Shown here piece by piece: positions 44,233-52,615 of a stretch of 63,327 nucleotides of DNA (positions are counted from its first letter, which is position 1; every line of letters begins with the position of its first letter). The notes beneath the pieces were generated by a model. The model saw only the letters and a program-made list of their open reading frames with translations. It did no database searches and was not told the origin of the DNA. The DNA comes from an uncultured Bacillota bacterium. Lineage in GTDB: Bacteria; Bacillota; Dehalobacteriia; UBA4068; UBA4997. The stretch covers positions 1 through 63,327 of the forward strand of contig CAQWMM010000007.1 in the NCBI GenBank assembly GCA_948907985.1, written 5' to 3'. Made by a program: the position numbers and the translations under genes.

Positions 44233-47200
44233 TTATTTCGTGATATTCTCACTGAAACGCATAATCATCATGGCCACTTCGGCGCGGGTGGCGTTGCCGG
44301 CCGGTTTCAGCGCACCGTTATCACCGTTGATAATGCCTGCGCCGACTGCCCATTGCATGGCCTCGGTTGCCCAACCGCTAACTTTGGCGCTGTCGCTGAA
44401 AGCACTCAAACTGCCTTTGGCGGAAACGTCCAGCCCTTGGGCCTGCGCATAACGATAAAGCACCGCCGCCAGCTGCTCGCGGGTAATCGCATCGTTGGGG
44501 CCAAACTTGCCGTTTTCGTAGCCGTTAACCACGTTATTAGCCGCCGCCCAGGCAATCGCCTTGCTGAACCACTGGCCGCTGGCCACGTCGCTGAACTGTG
44601 CGCTGCCGGTGTTCGGCTCGCCCGCTAATCTGTGCAGCATGGTTACCAGCATAGCGCGGGTGGTGGCAGCATTAGGCTCAAAGCCTTTTTCCGTGCCGTT
44701 CATCATGCCCTTGTTATAAACATAGGCCACCGCCTCAGAATACCATTCGCCATTCTTAACATCTGCAAACACATTGTGAATGTTCAGCGCGGTAACTGTG
44801 CCGCTCGGTTTGGTGGTTGTACCGGGCTTTTCAGTTGTTGTACCCGGTTTTTCGGTTGTGCCGGGTTTCTCCGGGGTGGTCGTGCCGCCCGGGTTACGGT
44901 TGCCGCCATTGCTGCCGTGGCTGCCGCCACTGGATGTTTTATCCCAAACCGCAGTGAAATCAGTATCATCAGTAATCTTATAAACAGCACCGCCAGCAGT
45001 TACATTCTTTTCATCCTTGCTGGGCTGCCAACCTTTATGTTTATAGCCATTTTTGGTGGCGTTAGGCAGTTTATAATTTGCTGCCTCGGTTTTCAAAACA
45101 TAGTCGGTTTCCTCTCTATCAACCAAAGTGCCACCCTTGGTATCAAAAGTAATCTTGTAAACCTCATCACGGTTAAATTCCTGATAGGTCATAATGAAAT
45201 CGCTAAAGCTATCCACGGTGAAAGTTGCGTACCATTTGCCGTCTTTTTGCGCAACGGTAGCGTCAACCTGTACGGTTTTGCCATTATGATTGTGCCACAG
45301 TTTAAAGGTGTTAGAACGGAAAATTGTATCATTGCCAACCGGAATCGGCAAAGTCATTTTAACCGGCACCACAACTTCCACCTTGGTATCGGTTCCCGTC
45401 TTAAACAAATTCATAGAGAAACGGAAATCTTTATTGCTTCCCGGCGCATTTACATTAATATCCGCTTTCTCTGGTTTGGCAATCCGCAGTTCAGCGCTGA
45501 CATCATTAACTTTTGCGCCTACCACAACAACATCTTTAGGAGCTACGGCAACATCTACCGCAACAGTAACATTAGTAGCGCCCAGCTTTTCTTCCAGCTT
45601 GGCAATTTTATCCAAAATCTTGTCGTCGCCTTTAATCGCCGCCGCTAAATCTTTTTTATCAGCGGAAGTCATATCTTTGATAACGGTTTCCACTTCTTCC
45701 TTGGTAGCGTTATCTTTATTGGCAATATCGTCAACCGCCTCAACTGCGGTGGGTTTAACAGTAATCGTGCAAGTAGCGGTTTTGCCGCCGTCCGCCGTGG
45801 TTACGGTTATTGTAGCCGTGCCGGCTTTAACCGCAGTTACCACACCATTAGCAACCGTCGCCACAGCTTTATCGCTGCTCGTCCAAGTTAAATTTTTATT
45901 AGTTGCATTTTCCGGAGCAACAGTCGCTTTCAGGGTTACAGTTTCGCCCTTTTTAAGCTCCGCGGTTGGCTTATCCAGAGATACTCCGGTAACATTGATA
46001 TGATCTGGCGCTTTTTCTTTAATCGTAAACTTGCAAGTGTCTTTTTCACCGCTGCCGTCAGTTGCTGTTACGGTGATTGTAACATTGCCGGCCTTAACAG
46101 CGGTAAGCTTCGCGGTGGTATCGCCGGTGCTTTCCACTTTGGCTACACTTGTATCATCGCTTGCCCAAGTAACTTTTTTGTTGGTTGCATGAGTTGGTTC
46201 AACCAACGCCGACAAATCCAAGGTGTCGCCCTCAGTCAGTTCATTTGTTGCCGGACGCAAACCAACAGCAGTAACTTTAACAACCTCTGCCGGTTTGGCG
46301 TTAACCGTAACTGTGCAAGTGGCAGTTTTGCCGCCGTCCTCAGTAGTTACTGTGATTTCAGCAGTACCTGCGGCTTTGGCAGTAACCTTGCCATTGTTAT
46401 CAACCGTGGCTATTTCCGGTTTATCGCTTGCCCAGGTAACAGCCTTATTAGTTGCGGCTGTCGGATTAACTGTCGCCGTCAGGGTTTCGCTGCCGTCAAC
46501 AGTCAATGTCAATGTAGATCTATTCAAGCTAACACCGGTAACCGGAGTAGTTGTCGGAACCTTAGTCGGATCAAAATCTGCATCAGCCAATGTAAGAATA
46601 TCATTACCCCACAAGGCTTTGGTATCAGCGTCATATACAAATCTAACACTTTGGCCGTTAATATTAAAAGTATAATCGCCCTCAGCATTAAGAGTTGTCG
46701 GCGCTTTCAAAAACAGCTTATCCGGCACGCCAACCGAACCGCCGTCGCAGTTAGTAACGTCCACCAGATAGCTTTGGCCGCCAATGCGTACAAGGTTCCA
46801 CATATGCGGGCCAGCGCCGGTGCCGCCAGCCATTTGGCCGGTAACTGTATAACAATCAATGCCGCCGTCCAAATCGCACAGATATTGGAAAGCCTTGGCG
46901 TAACCCTCACAAACTACGTTAGTGCTGTCATCGCCGTCAAACACATTGATAATCTGCCAGGGGTTAACACCGGAACCGCTCGTTGCAGTTGTATCATAGG
47001 ATACCAAAGCGCAGATTTCATTCTTATAACCTGTCAGGCGTTTGTCCACAGTCTGGCCCTTGTATTTATCAACAATCGCCTGCGCATTAGCCTTAACATC
47101 AGTTACCGCCGCTTTCACGTTAGTAGCGTTACCATTTTGGTATTCTCTACCCACCTGGAACGTAACTGTAAAAGTATCCTCAAAAGTAAAATCACTTCCA

Positions 47201-47691
47201 CCCGTTGCATAACTATACCTTGGTCCGTTCACTGCCACAGCATTACCCGCCGATTTATTGCACCAATACATTTCATATGGGCAATCCAGCAATAAAGCCT
47301 GGAAAACCTTTCTGGCGTCAATAGACAGAGCCTTTTCAGCGGCGTCGGCCGCATTATTCACGCCCAATTCTGCAAATGTCCAAGTTTTTTTCACGCCCAA
47401 ATCAGTCAAATTGACCGTAAACACGGTAGAACCGCCATTTGCCGCCACTTTTTCAATATCGGCTTTCAAAACCTCATAAAGCTTTTTATTTACCGGATCA
47501 TCGGCAAAGGCATTATTCACAGCATTCACACTCAAAAGAGCAATGCCGTTATCGCCGTAAAGCTGCTGCTCAACATAGCCGGCGAACAGCTCGTCGCTGC
47601 TCGGCTCGTTGTCCGCAGCCCAGGCCGCCGTGCCGCAGGCCAAGGCCAGAACCAGGGCCAGTATCAGCGTCAGGCCAAACTTTTTCTTCAT
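44233..47691 (-). CDS. SLH-domain surface protein with transglutaminase-like and Ig-like domains
   Basis: A 1152-residue secreted protein. Order: signal peptide (residues 1-26, ending AWA), a helical region, a transglutaminase-like domain (about 230-330; Cys in VVCEGYAKAF, His in GPHMWNLV, Asp in LVDVTNCD form the triad), three BIG2 Ig-like repeats (about 380-640, each with GxxTxTAT or similar), a region rich in Lys/Asp (645-840), a Listeria-Bacteroides (Flg_new) repeat with ITFDTKGGTL (about 850-930), a Gly/Pro/Thr linker (PEKPGTT repeats) and three SLH domains (about 985-1150). SLH domains bind pyruvylated cell-wall polymer. The transglutaminase-like fold may be a protease or cross-linker. 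ATG at 47691 follows TAGGAGG. Confidence 0.9.
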   Translation of the reverse strand: MKKKFGLTLILALVLALACGTAAWAADNEPSSDELFAGYVEQQLYGDNGIALLSVNAVNNAFADDPVNKKLYEVLKADIEKVAANGGSTVFTVNLTDLGVKKTWTFAELGVNNAADAAEKALSIDARKVFQALLLDCPYEMYWCNKSAGNAVAVNGPRYSYATGGSDFTFEDTFTVTFQVGREYQNGNATNVKAAVTDVKANAQAIVDKYKGQTVDKRLTGYKNEICALVSYDTTATSGSGVNPWQIINVFDGDDSTNVVCEGYAKAFQYLCDLDGGIDCYTVTGQMAGGTGAGPHMWNLVRIGGQSYLVDVTNCDGGSVGVPDKLFLKAPTTLNAEGDYTFNINGQSVRFVYDADTKALWGNDILTLADADFDPTKVPTTTPVTGVSLNRSTLTLTVDGSETLTATVNPTAATNKAVTWASDKPEIATVDNNGKVTAKAAGTAEITVTTEDGGKTATCTVTVNAKPAEVVKVTAVGLRPATNELTEGDTLDLSALVEPTHATNKKVTWASDDTSVAKVESTGDTTAKLTAVKAGNVTITVTATDGSGEKDTCKFTIKEKAPDHINVTGVSLDKPTAELKKGETVTLKATVAPENATNKNLTWTSSDKAVATVANGVVTAVKAGTATITVTTADGGKTATCTITVKPTAVEAVDDIANKDNATKEEVETVIKDMTSADKKDLAAAIKGDDKILDKIAKLEEKLGATNVTVAVDVAVAPKDVVVVGAKVNDVSAELRIAKPEKADINVNAPGSNKDFRFSMNLFKTGTDTKVEVVVPVKMTLPIPVGNDTIFRSNTFKLWHNHNGKTVQVDATVAQKDGKWYATFTVDSFSDFIMTYQEFNRDEVYKITFDTKGGTLVDREETDYVLKTEAANYKLPNATKNGYKHKGWQPSKDEKNVTAGGAVYKITDDTDFTAVWDKTSSGGSHGSNGGNRNPGGTTTPEKPGTTEKPGTTTEKPGTTTKPSGTVTALNIHNVFADVKNGEWYSEAVAYVYNKGMMNGTEKGFEPNAATTRAMLVTMLHRLAGEPNTGSAQFSDVASGQWFSKAIAWAAANNVVNGYENGKFGPNDAITREQLAAVLYRYAQAQGLDVSAKGSLSAFSDSAKVSGWATEAMQWAVGAGIINGDNGALKPAGNATRAEVAMMIMRFSENITK

Positions 47692-47738
47692 TATGATAAA
47701 ACCTCCTAATAAATTATTTATAAGCATACTTACTTTAT

Positions 47739-47768
47739 ATTGTAACCCCAAACTGGAGTAAAAGTCAA
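47739..47768 (-). promoter_or_regulatory. promoter of the SLH protein gene
   Basis: Minus strand TTGACT (47763-47768), 18 bp, TACAAT (47739-47744), about 50 bp before the start codon. Confidence 0.65.
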
Positions 47769-47881
47769 GTAATATTGCAGATTTTTCGGTATGAATTAGT
47801 TGAGGTTAAATTTTTAGTGGCTGCCCTCTCGCCGTAAATTTTGCAGAACAGCATATTTGTAAACTTTTATAAGTTTTTCAG

Positions 47882-47911
47882 TTGACAAACCTGTTGTCTA
47901 TATGTTATAAT
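47882..47911 (+). promoter_or_regulatory. bioA promoter
   Basis: TTGACA (47882-47887), 18 bp, TATAAT (47906-47911). The BirA-type operator starts one base after the -10. Confidence 0.8.
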
Positions 47912-47943
47912 TGTAAACAATATACCAATAAAAATTGTTTACA
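47912..47943 (+). promoter_or_regulatory. BirA-type biotin operator before bioA
   Basis: Perfect inverted repeat TGTAAACAAT, 12-bp gap, ATTGTTTACA. It matches the TTGTAAAC/GTTTAC half-sites of BirA operators in Firmicutes. Placed at the transcription start, it would let biotin-bound BirA block bioA. A half-site TTGTAAAC also occurs about 60 bp upstream. Confidence 0.8.
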
Positions 47944-47967
47944 TAAATAGTTGAGGTGATGATAAAA

Positions 47968-49155
47968 ATGATTTGGTACCCCTATGAGCAGATGAAAACC
48001 ATGCGCGCCCCCTATAAGATTATCGACGCCGACGGCGTTTATCTCTACACCGAGGATCAAAAACTGGTGGATTCCGTAAGTTCCTGGTGGTGTATGATCC
48101 ATGGCTATAAACACCCGGAGTTGACCGCCGCGATCAAGCAACAGGCGGACAAGTTCTGCCATGTAATGCTTGGCGGGCTGACGCACGAGCCGGTGCAGCA
48201 GCTTTCCGCCAAATTGCAGGAGTTTTTGCCCGGCGATCTGGATTACTGTTTCTTTTCCGATTCCGGCAGCGTAGCGGTAGAAGTTTCGCTGAAAATGGCG
48301 CTGCAATACAATACCAATCAGGGGCGCAAGCGGCCGTTAGTGCTGGCGTTAGAACACGCCTATCATGGCGATACTTTCAAAGCTATGGAAGTTGGCGACG
48401 ACGAAGATTATCATTTCGCCTTTGAAAACAAAACCGGCGTGGTGCACATCCCCACCAAAATCCCAGCGCTGGAGGCCGCCTTTGCCCAGTATCACGACCA
48501 GCTGAATTGCTTCATTGTGGAACCGCTCTTGCAGGGCGCCGGCGGTATGCTGATGTATGACGTCGAATTTTTGCAGCGCGCCCGCCAGCTCTGCGACGAA
48601 TACGATGTGCTGCTGATTTTTGACGAAGTCGCCACCGGTTTTGGCCGCACCGGCAACCGCTTTGTAGCGGATCTGGTACTGCCGGACATTCTGGTGCTGG
48701 GTAAGGCGCTGACCGGCGGCTACATCGGCCACGCCGCCACCGTCGCCAACCACAAGGTGTTCAACGCCTTTTACAGCGATAATGACCGCCACGCCCTGAT
48801 GCACGGGCCAACGTTTATGGGCAACGCCCTGGCCTGCGCCGCCGCCCTAAAAGGCATTGAAATTTTTGAGCGCGATGACTACATGAGCAAAATCCGCCAT
48901 ATTGAAGAGGTATCCCGCCGGGAGCTGCTCGGCTTTACCGATCCGCGCATTAAAGAGGTGCGCGTGCTGGGCGGCTGCGCCTGTATCGAGGTTTACGACG
49001 GCGCAACTCTGGAGGGCTTCCAACAGTTCGCCTATCAGCGCGGGGTTTTCTGCCGGCCATTTTTGCGCTATATGTATTCCATGGTACCCTACATTATCAA
49101 AGACGATGAACTGATAAAGATTTTCGATACCATGAAAGCCTGGTTTTCTCTTTAA
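47968..49155 (+). CDS. bioA: adenosylmethionine-8-amino-7-oxononanoate aminotransferase
   Basis: A 395-residue class-III aminotransferase of biotin synthesis; it uses SAM as amino donor to make 7,8-diaminopelargonate. It has SSWWCMIHGYKHPEL near the N-terminus, HAYHGDTF, LLIFDEVATGFGRTG and LGKALTGGY with the PLP-binding Lys (near residue 255). ATG at 47968 was chosen because GAGGTGAT lies 7-8 nt upstream. No bioB, bioD or bioF is near, so this is a single-gene biotin locus under BirA-type control. The protein is slightly shorter than the usual 420-430 residues. Confidence 0.93.
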   Translation: MIWYPYEQMKTMRAPYKIIDADGVYLYTEDQKLVDSVSSWWCMIHGYKHPELTAAIKQQADKFCHVMLGGLTHEPVQQLSAKLQEFLPGDLDYCFFSDSGSVAVEVSLKMALQYNTNQGRKRPLVLALEHAYHGDTFKAMEVGDDEDYHFAFENKTGVVHIPTKIPALEAAFAQYHDQLNCFIVEPLLQGAGGMLMYDVEFLQRARQLCDEYDVLLIFDEVATGFGRTGNRFVADLVLPDILVLGKALTGGYIGHAATVANHKVFNAFYSDNDRHALMHGPTFMGNALACAAALKGIEIFERDDYMSKIRHIEEVSRRELLGFTDPRIKEVRVLGGCACIEVYDGATLEGFQQFAYQRGVFCRPFLRYMYSMVPYIIKDDELIKIFDTMKAWFSL

Positions 49156-49242
49156 GATATTGACAAACTATGTCAGGTAATATTTTTATTTAATTTTTTC
49201 TTTATAGAATAATTAATCTATGCATAAAGATTAGTATTTAAA

Positions 49243-49310
49243 CTTGCCTCTCCCTTTGGGAGAGGTGGCATATTTGACCGTTAGGAAAGATATGACGGAG
49301 AGGGCCAAAA
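49243..49310. repeat. degenerate intergenic repeat with CTCTCCC/GGGAGAG palindrome
   Basis: CCTCTCCCTTTGGGAGAGG, then GGCATATTTGACC..., then GACGGAGAGGGC. The first and last parts are those of a repeat common in Clostridia-type genomes (small MITE-like element), here with a changed middle. I see no gene in this stretch. Confidence 0.45.
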
Positions 49311-49336
49311 CTGCAATTCCAAGGCTTTAAAAAATA

Positions 49337-49365
49337 TTGACATCCGCAGAAAACAATGCTATAAT
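49337..49365 (+). promoter_or_regulatory. locus C: promoter of the antisense RNA
   Basis: TTGACA (49337-49342), 17 bp, TATAAT (49360-49365). Confidence 0.8.
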
Positions 49366-49371
49366 AAAAAC

Positions 49372-49460
49372 ACAAAGAGCCGGCCCTCAAATCGGGTCAG
49401 CCCTCAAGATTTGGTAAAAAATAACCGCGTCTTTTGTCAGGAGGGCGGTTATTTTTGTTT
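49372..49460 (+). ncRNA. locus C: candidate antitoxin small RNA
   Basis: Predicted RNA of about 90 nt that ends at the bidirectional terminator AAAATAACCGC / GCGGTTATTTTT (49417-49460). It overlaps the 3' end of the convergent 31-codon peptide gene. Its 5' leader (ACACAAAGAGC..CTCAAAT.. then AGCCCTC) resembles the 5' leader of the opposing peptide mRNA in the same sense. Its AGCCCTC can pair with GAGGG upstream of the toxin start codon. Confidence 0.65.
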
Positions 49461-49544
49461 GCGTTGTTCTAATATAAACTGAATCAGTTGTACGCCCAGC
49501 TGAATAGCCTGCATAGCTACCGATAATATGTTCAACCAAAACAT
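49449..49544 (-). CDS. locus C: 31-residue hydrophobic peptide, candidate type I toxin
   Basis: Peptide starting MFWLNILSVAMQAIQLGVQL, continuing IQFILEQRKQK: an amphipathic hydrophobic helix with a basic tail. GGGGAGGTGAT precedes ATG by 4 nt, and the upstream CCTCTCC can pair with GGGGAGG and hide it. Promoter: TTGAAA (49705-49710), 17 bp, TAAAAT (49682-49687). The stop lies in the shared terminator. Sequence is unrelated to peptides A and D, but the layout is the same. A toxin role is inferred from layout and composition. Confidence 0.6.
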   Translation of the reverse strand: MFWLNILSVAMQAIQLGVQLIQFILEQRKQK

Positions 49545-49681
49545 TGCATCACCTCCCCGTCGTACAAAGTGGAGAGGGCCCCAATCCCTCATTCATCCAA
49601 CTACACACCAATCGCTTGAGTGTATTTGTGCAATCCCGAGGGCTAACCGCCAATTTGAGTTTCAGCCTTTGTGTAATTTAT

Positions 49682-49710
49682 ATTTTAACATTGTTTTCGC
49701 CTTATTTCAA
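49682..49710 (-). promoter_or_regulatory. locus C: promoter of the peptide mRNA
   Basis: Minus strand TTGAAA, 17 bp, TAAAAT, giving a leader of about 130 nt before the peptide start codon. Confidence 0.65.
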
Positions 49711-49721
49711 CCATTTTTAAA

Positions 49722-49763
49722 AATCAAGCAGCCGCTACCTTAAAAAATAGCGGCTGCTTGATT
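49722..49763 (-). terminator. ilvC terminator
   Basis: A 16-bp perfect stem (AATCAAGCAGCCGCTA and its complement) with a 10-nt loop, followed on the minus strand by TTTTTAAAAA. It lies 42 bp past the ilvC stop. Confidence 0.85.
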
Positions 49764-49804
49764 GTCATGAAGACATAAAAAGTTTATCACAAAGAAAGTT
49801 TCAA

Positions 49805-50821
49805 TTAGTTGTTAATCAACTTGTCGTCGCCGTTCCAGCTGTAGAGCTGACGAATCTCCTCGCCGATAACTTCGGCCGGATGAGCCGCCGCCTTGCGGCG
49901 CATAGCGTTGAAGTGTACCTGGCCGCCAGCCTCCGACATATCCGCCAAAAAGTCTTTGGCAAAGGTGCCGTCCTGAATATCAGCCAAAATTTTCTTCATC
50001 GCTTTCTTAGTGTCCTCAGTGATAATCTTCGGCCCGGTTACATAATCGCCGTATTCCGCCGTGTTGGAAACCGAATAGCGCATACCGGCAAAGCCGCTTT
50101 GATAAATCAAATCCACAATCAACTTCATCTCATGGATACACTCAAAATAAGCGTTCTTCGGATCATAACCGGCCTCCACCAGAGTTTCAAAGCCTGCCTG
50201 CATCAGGGCGCAAACGCCGCCGCAAAGCACAGCCTGTTCGCCGAACAGATCGGTTTCGGTTTCGGTCTTAAATGTGGTTTCCAAAACGCCGGCGCGCGCG
50301 CCGCCAATGCCCAACGCATAAGCCAGCGCCAACTGCTGAGCCTGGCCGGTGGCGTCCTGTTCAACAGCAATCAGGCAGGGCACGCCTTTGCCCGCCAAAT
50401 ACTCGCTGCGCACGGTATGCCCCGGGCCTTTGGGCGCAATCATCGTAACGTCCACATCCGTCGGGGGCTTAATCAGGCCAAAGTTGATGTTAAAGCCATG
50501 GGCAAACATCAGCATATTGCCAGCCTGCAAATTGGGCGCAATATTTTCCTTATACATCTTGGCCTGCTTTTCGTCGTTAATCAAAATCATAATAATATCA
50601 GCCCTTTTGGCGGCCTCGGCCGATTCATAAACGGCAAAGCCCTCGTCCTCGGCTTTCTTCCAGGATTTGCTGCCTTTATACAGGCCGATAATCACCTCGC
50701 AGCCGGAATCTTTAAGATTCTTAGCGTGCGCATGGCCCTGCGAGCCATAACCAATAATCGCAATCGTTTTGCCTTTCAGCAACGCTAAATCACAGTCTTC
50801 CTGATAAAAAATCTTTCCCAT
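49805..50821 (-). CDS. ilvC: ketol-acid reductoisomerase
   Basis: A 338-residue class I enzyme of valine/isoleucine synthesis; it isomerises and reduces acetolactate with NADPH. It shows IGYGSQGHAHAKNL (Rossmann), FAHGFNI, APKGPGHTVR and the knotted C-terminal domain with magnesium ligands (GEQAVLCGGV, YECIHEMKLI-like segment) and SNTAEYGDY. ATG at 50821 follows AGGAGGCATTTGTAGT; the longer frame upstream has no family match. Other ilv genes are absent. It follows the holin-like gene by 58 bp. Its product line also feeds ketoisovalerate to PanB at 13 kb. Confidence 0.97.
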   Translation of the reverse strand: MGKIFYQEDCDLALLKGKTIAIIGYGSQGHAHAKNLKDSGCEVIIGLYKGSKSWKKAEDEGFAVYESAEAAKRADIIMILINDEKQAKMYKENIAPNLQAGNMLMFAHGFNINFGLIKPPTDVDVTMIAPKGPGHTVRSEYLAGKGVPCLIAVEQDATGQAQQLALAYALGIGGARAGVLETTFKTETETDLFGEQAVLCGGVCALMQAGFETLVEAGYDPKNAYFECIHEMKLIVDLIYQSGFAGMRYSVSNTAEYGDYVTGPKIITEDTKKAMKKILADIQDGTFAKDFLADMSEAGGQVHFNAMRRKAAAHPAEVIGEEIRQLYSWNGDDKLINN

Positions 50822-50879
50822 ACTACAAATGCCTCCTGTTTTTATTTTCAGTATAAAGATACGAACAAACGATTTAAAC

Positions 50880-51281
50880 TTACAAACGGCCAATAATCCA
50901 GCTAATCAGCGTGTTAGCCAACGAGATTACAACGCTGGCCGCAATCGCCGAGCCAAAACCGGCCACCTCGCAGCCTGGGATCAGCCAGACCACCAGCCAA
51001 AGCATAAAGCCATTCAGCACCAGCGCAAACACCCCAAACGTCAATATCGTCAGGGGCAGCGCTGCCAGCTGCAACACCGGCTTAACGCTCAAATTCAAAA
51101 CCGTAAACAAAAAAGCCGCCAAAAGCAGCGAAAGCAGACTGCCAAAATTCAGGCCGCCCACCAGACGCTCCGCCAAAAGCATTGCCAGCGCATTCATCAG
51201 CGCCACCAGCAGCAACCGCTGATAATCCGGCCCCGGGCGCACATAATTGCCCCGGTTATCAATATAACCCTCTTTGCGCAT
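50880..51281 (-). CDS. four-helix membrane protein, phage holin IV-like family
   Basis: A 133-residue membrane protein with four predicted helices and short loops, as in the family named after mycobacterial phage holins (PF04020-type). Despite the name these are chromosomal proteins of unknown role in many bacteria. Conserved look: LNLSVKPVLQLAALPLTILTF (helix 2-3 hinge, written in parts: VKPVLQL, PLTILTFG). It lies 58 bp before ilvC and may share its transcript. GGGGGGCTTTTGG precedes ATG. Confidence 0.75.
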   Translation of the reverse strand: MRKEGYIDNRGNYVRPGPDYQRLLLVALMNALAMLLAERLVGGLNFGSLLSLLLAAFLFTVLNLSVKPVLQLAALPLTILTFGVFALVLNGFMLWLVVWLIPGCEVAGFGSAIAASVVISLANTLISWIIGRL

Positions 51282-51343
51282 CCAAAAGCCCCCCTTATTA
51301 TTTTTTTAGTTCCTTAATTTTAAAAATTTTTGAAAAATAATAA

Positions 51344-51372
51344 TTGTTTTTTTCGTCTAAATTGGCTAAAAT
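51344..51372 (+). promoter_or_regulatory. promoter of the M29 aminopeptidase gene
   Basis: TTGTTT (51344-51349), 17 bp, TAAAAT (51367-51372), about 115 bp before the start codon. Confidence 0.55.
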
Positions 51373-51493
51373 AAGGATAGCATTATTTTAGCATTATTAT
51401 TAGAAAAATGCAAGTGCCAACAACACTTTTATTGGCCCTTATAATGTATTCATAATTTTTTTATAGTTTTTTACAGAAAGGAAGAGAATATTT

Positions 51494-52612
51494 ATGCAGG
51501 ATCCGCGTATCCAACAGCTGGCGCGCAATCTGGTAACTTATTCCGCCAGAGTGCAGCCCGGAGAAAATGTTTTAATTGAAGTCAACGGCGAGGCCACCGA
51601 GCTGGCCTGCGCTTTGGTGGATGAGGTTTACCGCGCCGGCGGGCTGCCCTTTGTCAGCCAAAAACAGGAGGAGGTTAAAGCGGCGCTGCTGCAAAACTGC
51701 ACCCAGCCCCAGCTGGAGCTAATCGCCAAATACGAGGCGGCGCGCATGCAGGATATGCAGGCTTATATTGGCGTCCGCGCCGGGGCCAACAGCTTTGCTA
51801 TGGCCGACCTGCCTGCCGAAAAGGTAGAACTCTATAACAAGTTCTGGCAAAAGCCGGTGCATATGGAAATCCGCGTGCCCCACACCAAATGGGTGATTTT
51901 GCGCTGGCCCAGCCATAGTATGGCGCAGCTGGCGCAAATGCCCACCAAGCGTTTTGAGGATTATTTTTTCAGTGTCTGCAACCTGGATTACAGCAAACTT
52001 TCCCGCGCGATGGACCCGCTGGTGGAGTTGATGAACCGCACCGACCGGGTGGAGCTTAAAGGCCCGCAGGTCAATTTAACTTTCAGTATCAAAGACATCC
52101 CCGCAATCAAATGCGCCGGCGACTGCAATATCCCGGACGGCGAGGTCTACACCGCGCCGGTGCGCGATTCCGTCAACGGCGAGATCACCTATAATACGCC
52201 GTCGCTCTATCAGGGAACCATTTTCGACCAAATTCATCTGCGCTTTGAGCAGGGCAAAATTGTGGCCGCCGACGCCGGGCGGCACACCGAAAAGCTGAAC
52301 AAAATTCTGGATACCGACGAGGGCGCGCGCTATATCGGCGAGTTTGCGCTGGGGCTTAACCCCAACGTTACAACGCCAATTTACGATATCTTATTTGATG
52401 AGAAAATCAGCGGCAGCTTCCACTTCACCCCCGGCGACTGTTATGAAGACGCGCCCAACGGCAACAGCAGCAGTATCCACTGGGATCTGGTGAATATGCA
52501 AACCCCGGAAATGGGCGGCGGCGAGGTCTGGTTCGACGGCCAACTGGTGCGCAAAGACGGGCGGTTCGTGATACCGGAGTTAGTCGGTTTGAACCCGGAA
52601 AATTTGGTTTAA
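51494..52612 (+). CDS. M29 family aminopeptidase
   Basis: A 372-residue metallo-aminopeptidase of the AmpS/PepS/T type, which forms dimers and removes N-terminal residues from peptides. Probable metal ligands are in DGEVYTAP (Glu), IGEFALGL (Glu), SSSIHWDLV (His, Asp) and TPGDCYEDAPNG region. Length is within the family range. AGAAAGGAAGAGAATATTT precedes ATG. It is monocistronic and followed by the doubled R4 hairpin, which it meets 4 bp after its stop codon. Confidence 0.92.
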   Translation: MQDPRIQQLARNLVTYSARVQPGENVLIEVNGEATELACALVDEVYRAGGLPFVSQKQEEVKAALLQNCTQPQLELIAKYEAARMQDMQAYIGVRAGANSFAMADLPAEKVELYNKFWQKPVHMEIRVPHTKWVILRWPSHSMAQLAQMPTKRFEDYFFSVCNLDYSKLSRAMDPLVELMNRTDRVELKGPQVNLTFSIKDIPAIKCAGDCNIPDGEVYTAPVRDSVNGEITYNTPSLYQGTIFDQIHLRFEQGKIVAADAGRHTEKLNKILDTDEGARYIGEFALGLNPNVTTPIYDILFDEKISGSFHFTPGDCYEDAPNGNSSSIHWDLVNMQTPEMGGGEVWFDGQLVRKDGRFVIPELVGLNPENLV

Positions 52613-52615
52613 ATC

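Larger units (their letters stand above)
49156..49804. other. 649-bp gene-poor region between bioA and ilvC
   Basis: Left to right: AT-rich stretch, the degenerate repeat at 49243-49310, locus C (49337-49710) and the ilvC terminator (49722-49763). No other coding sequence was found. Confidence 0.7.

Noticed and set aside
50880..51281. Prophage holin
   Set aside because: The family name is historical. No phage gene is near, and such four-helix proteins are chromosomal in many bacteria.
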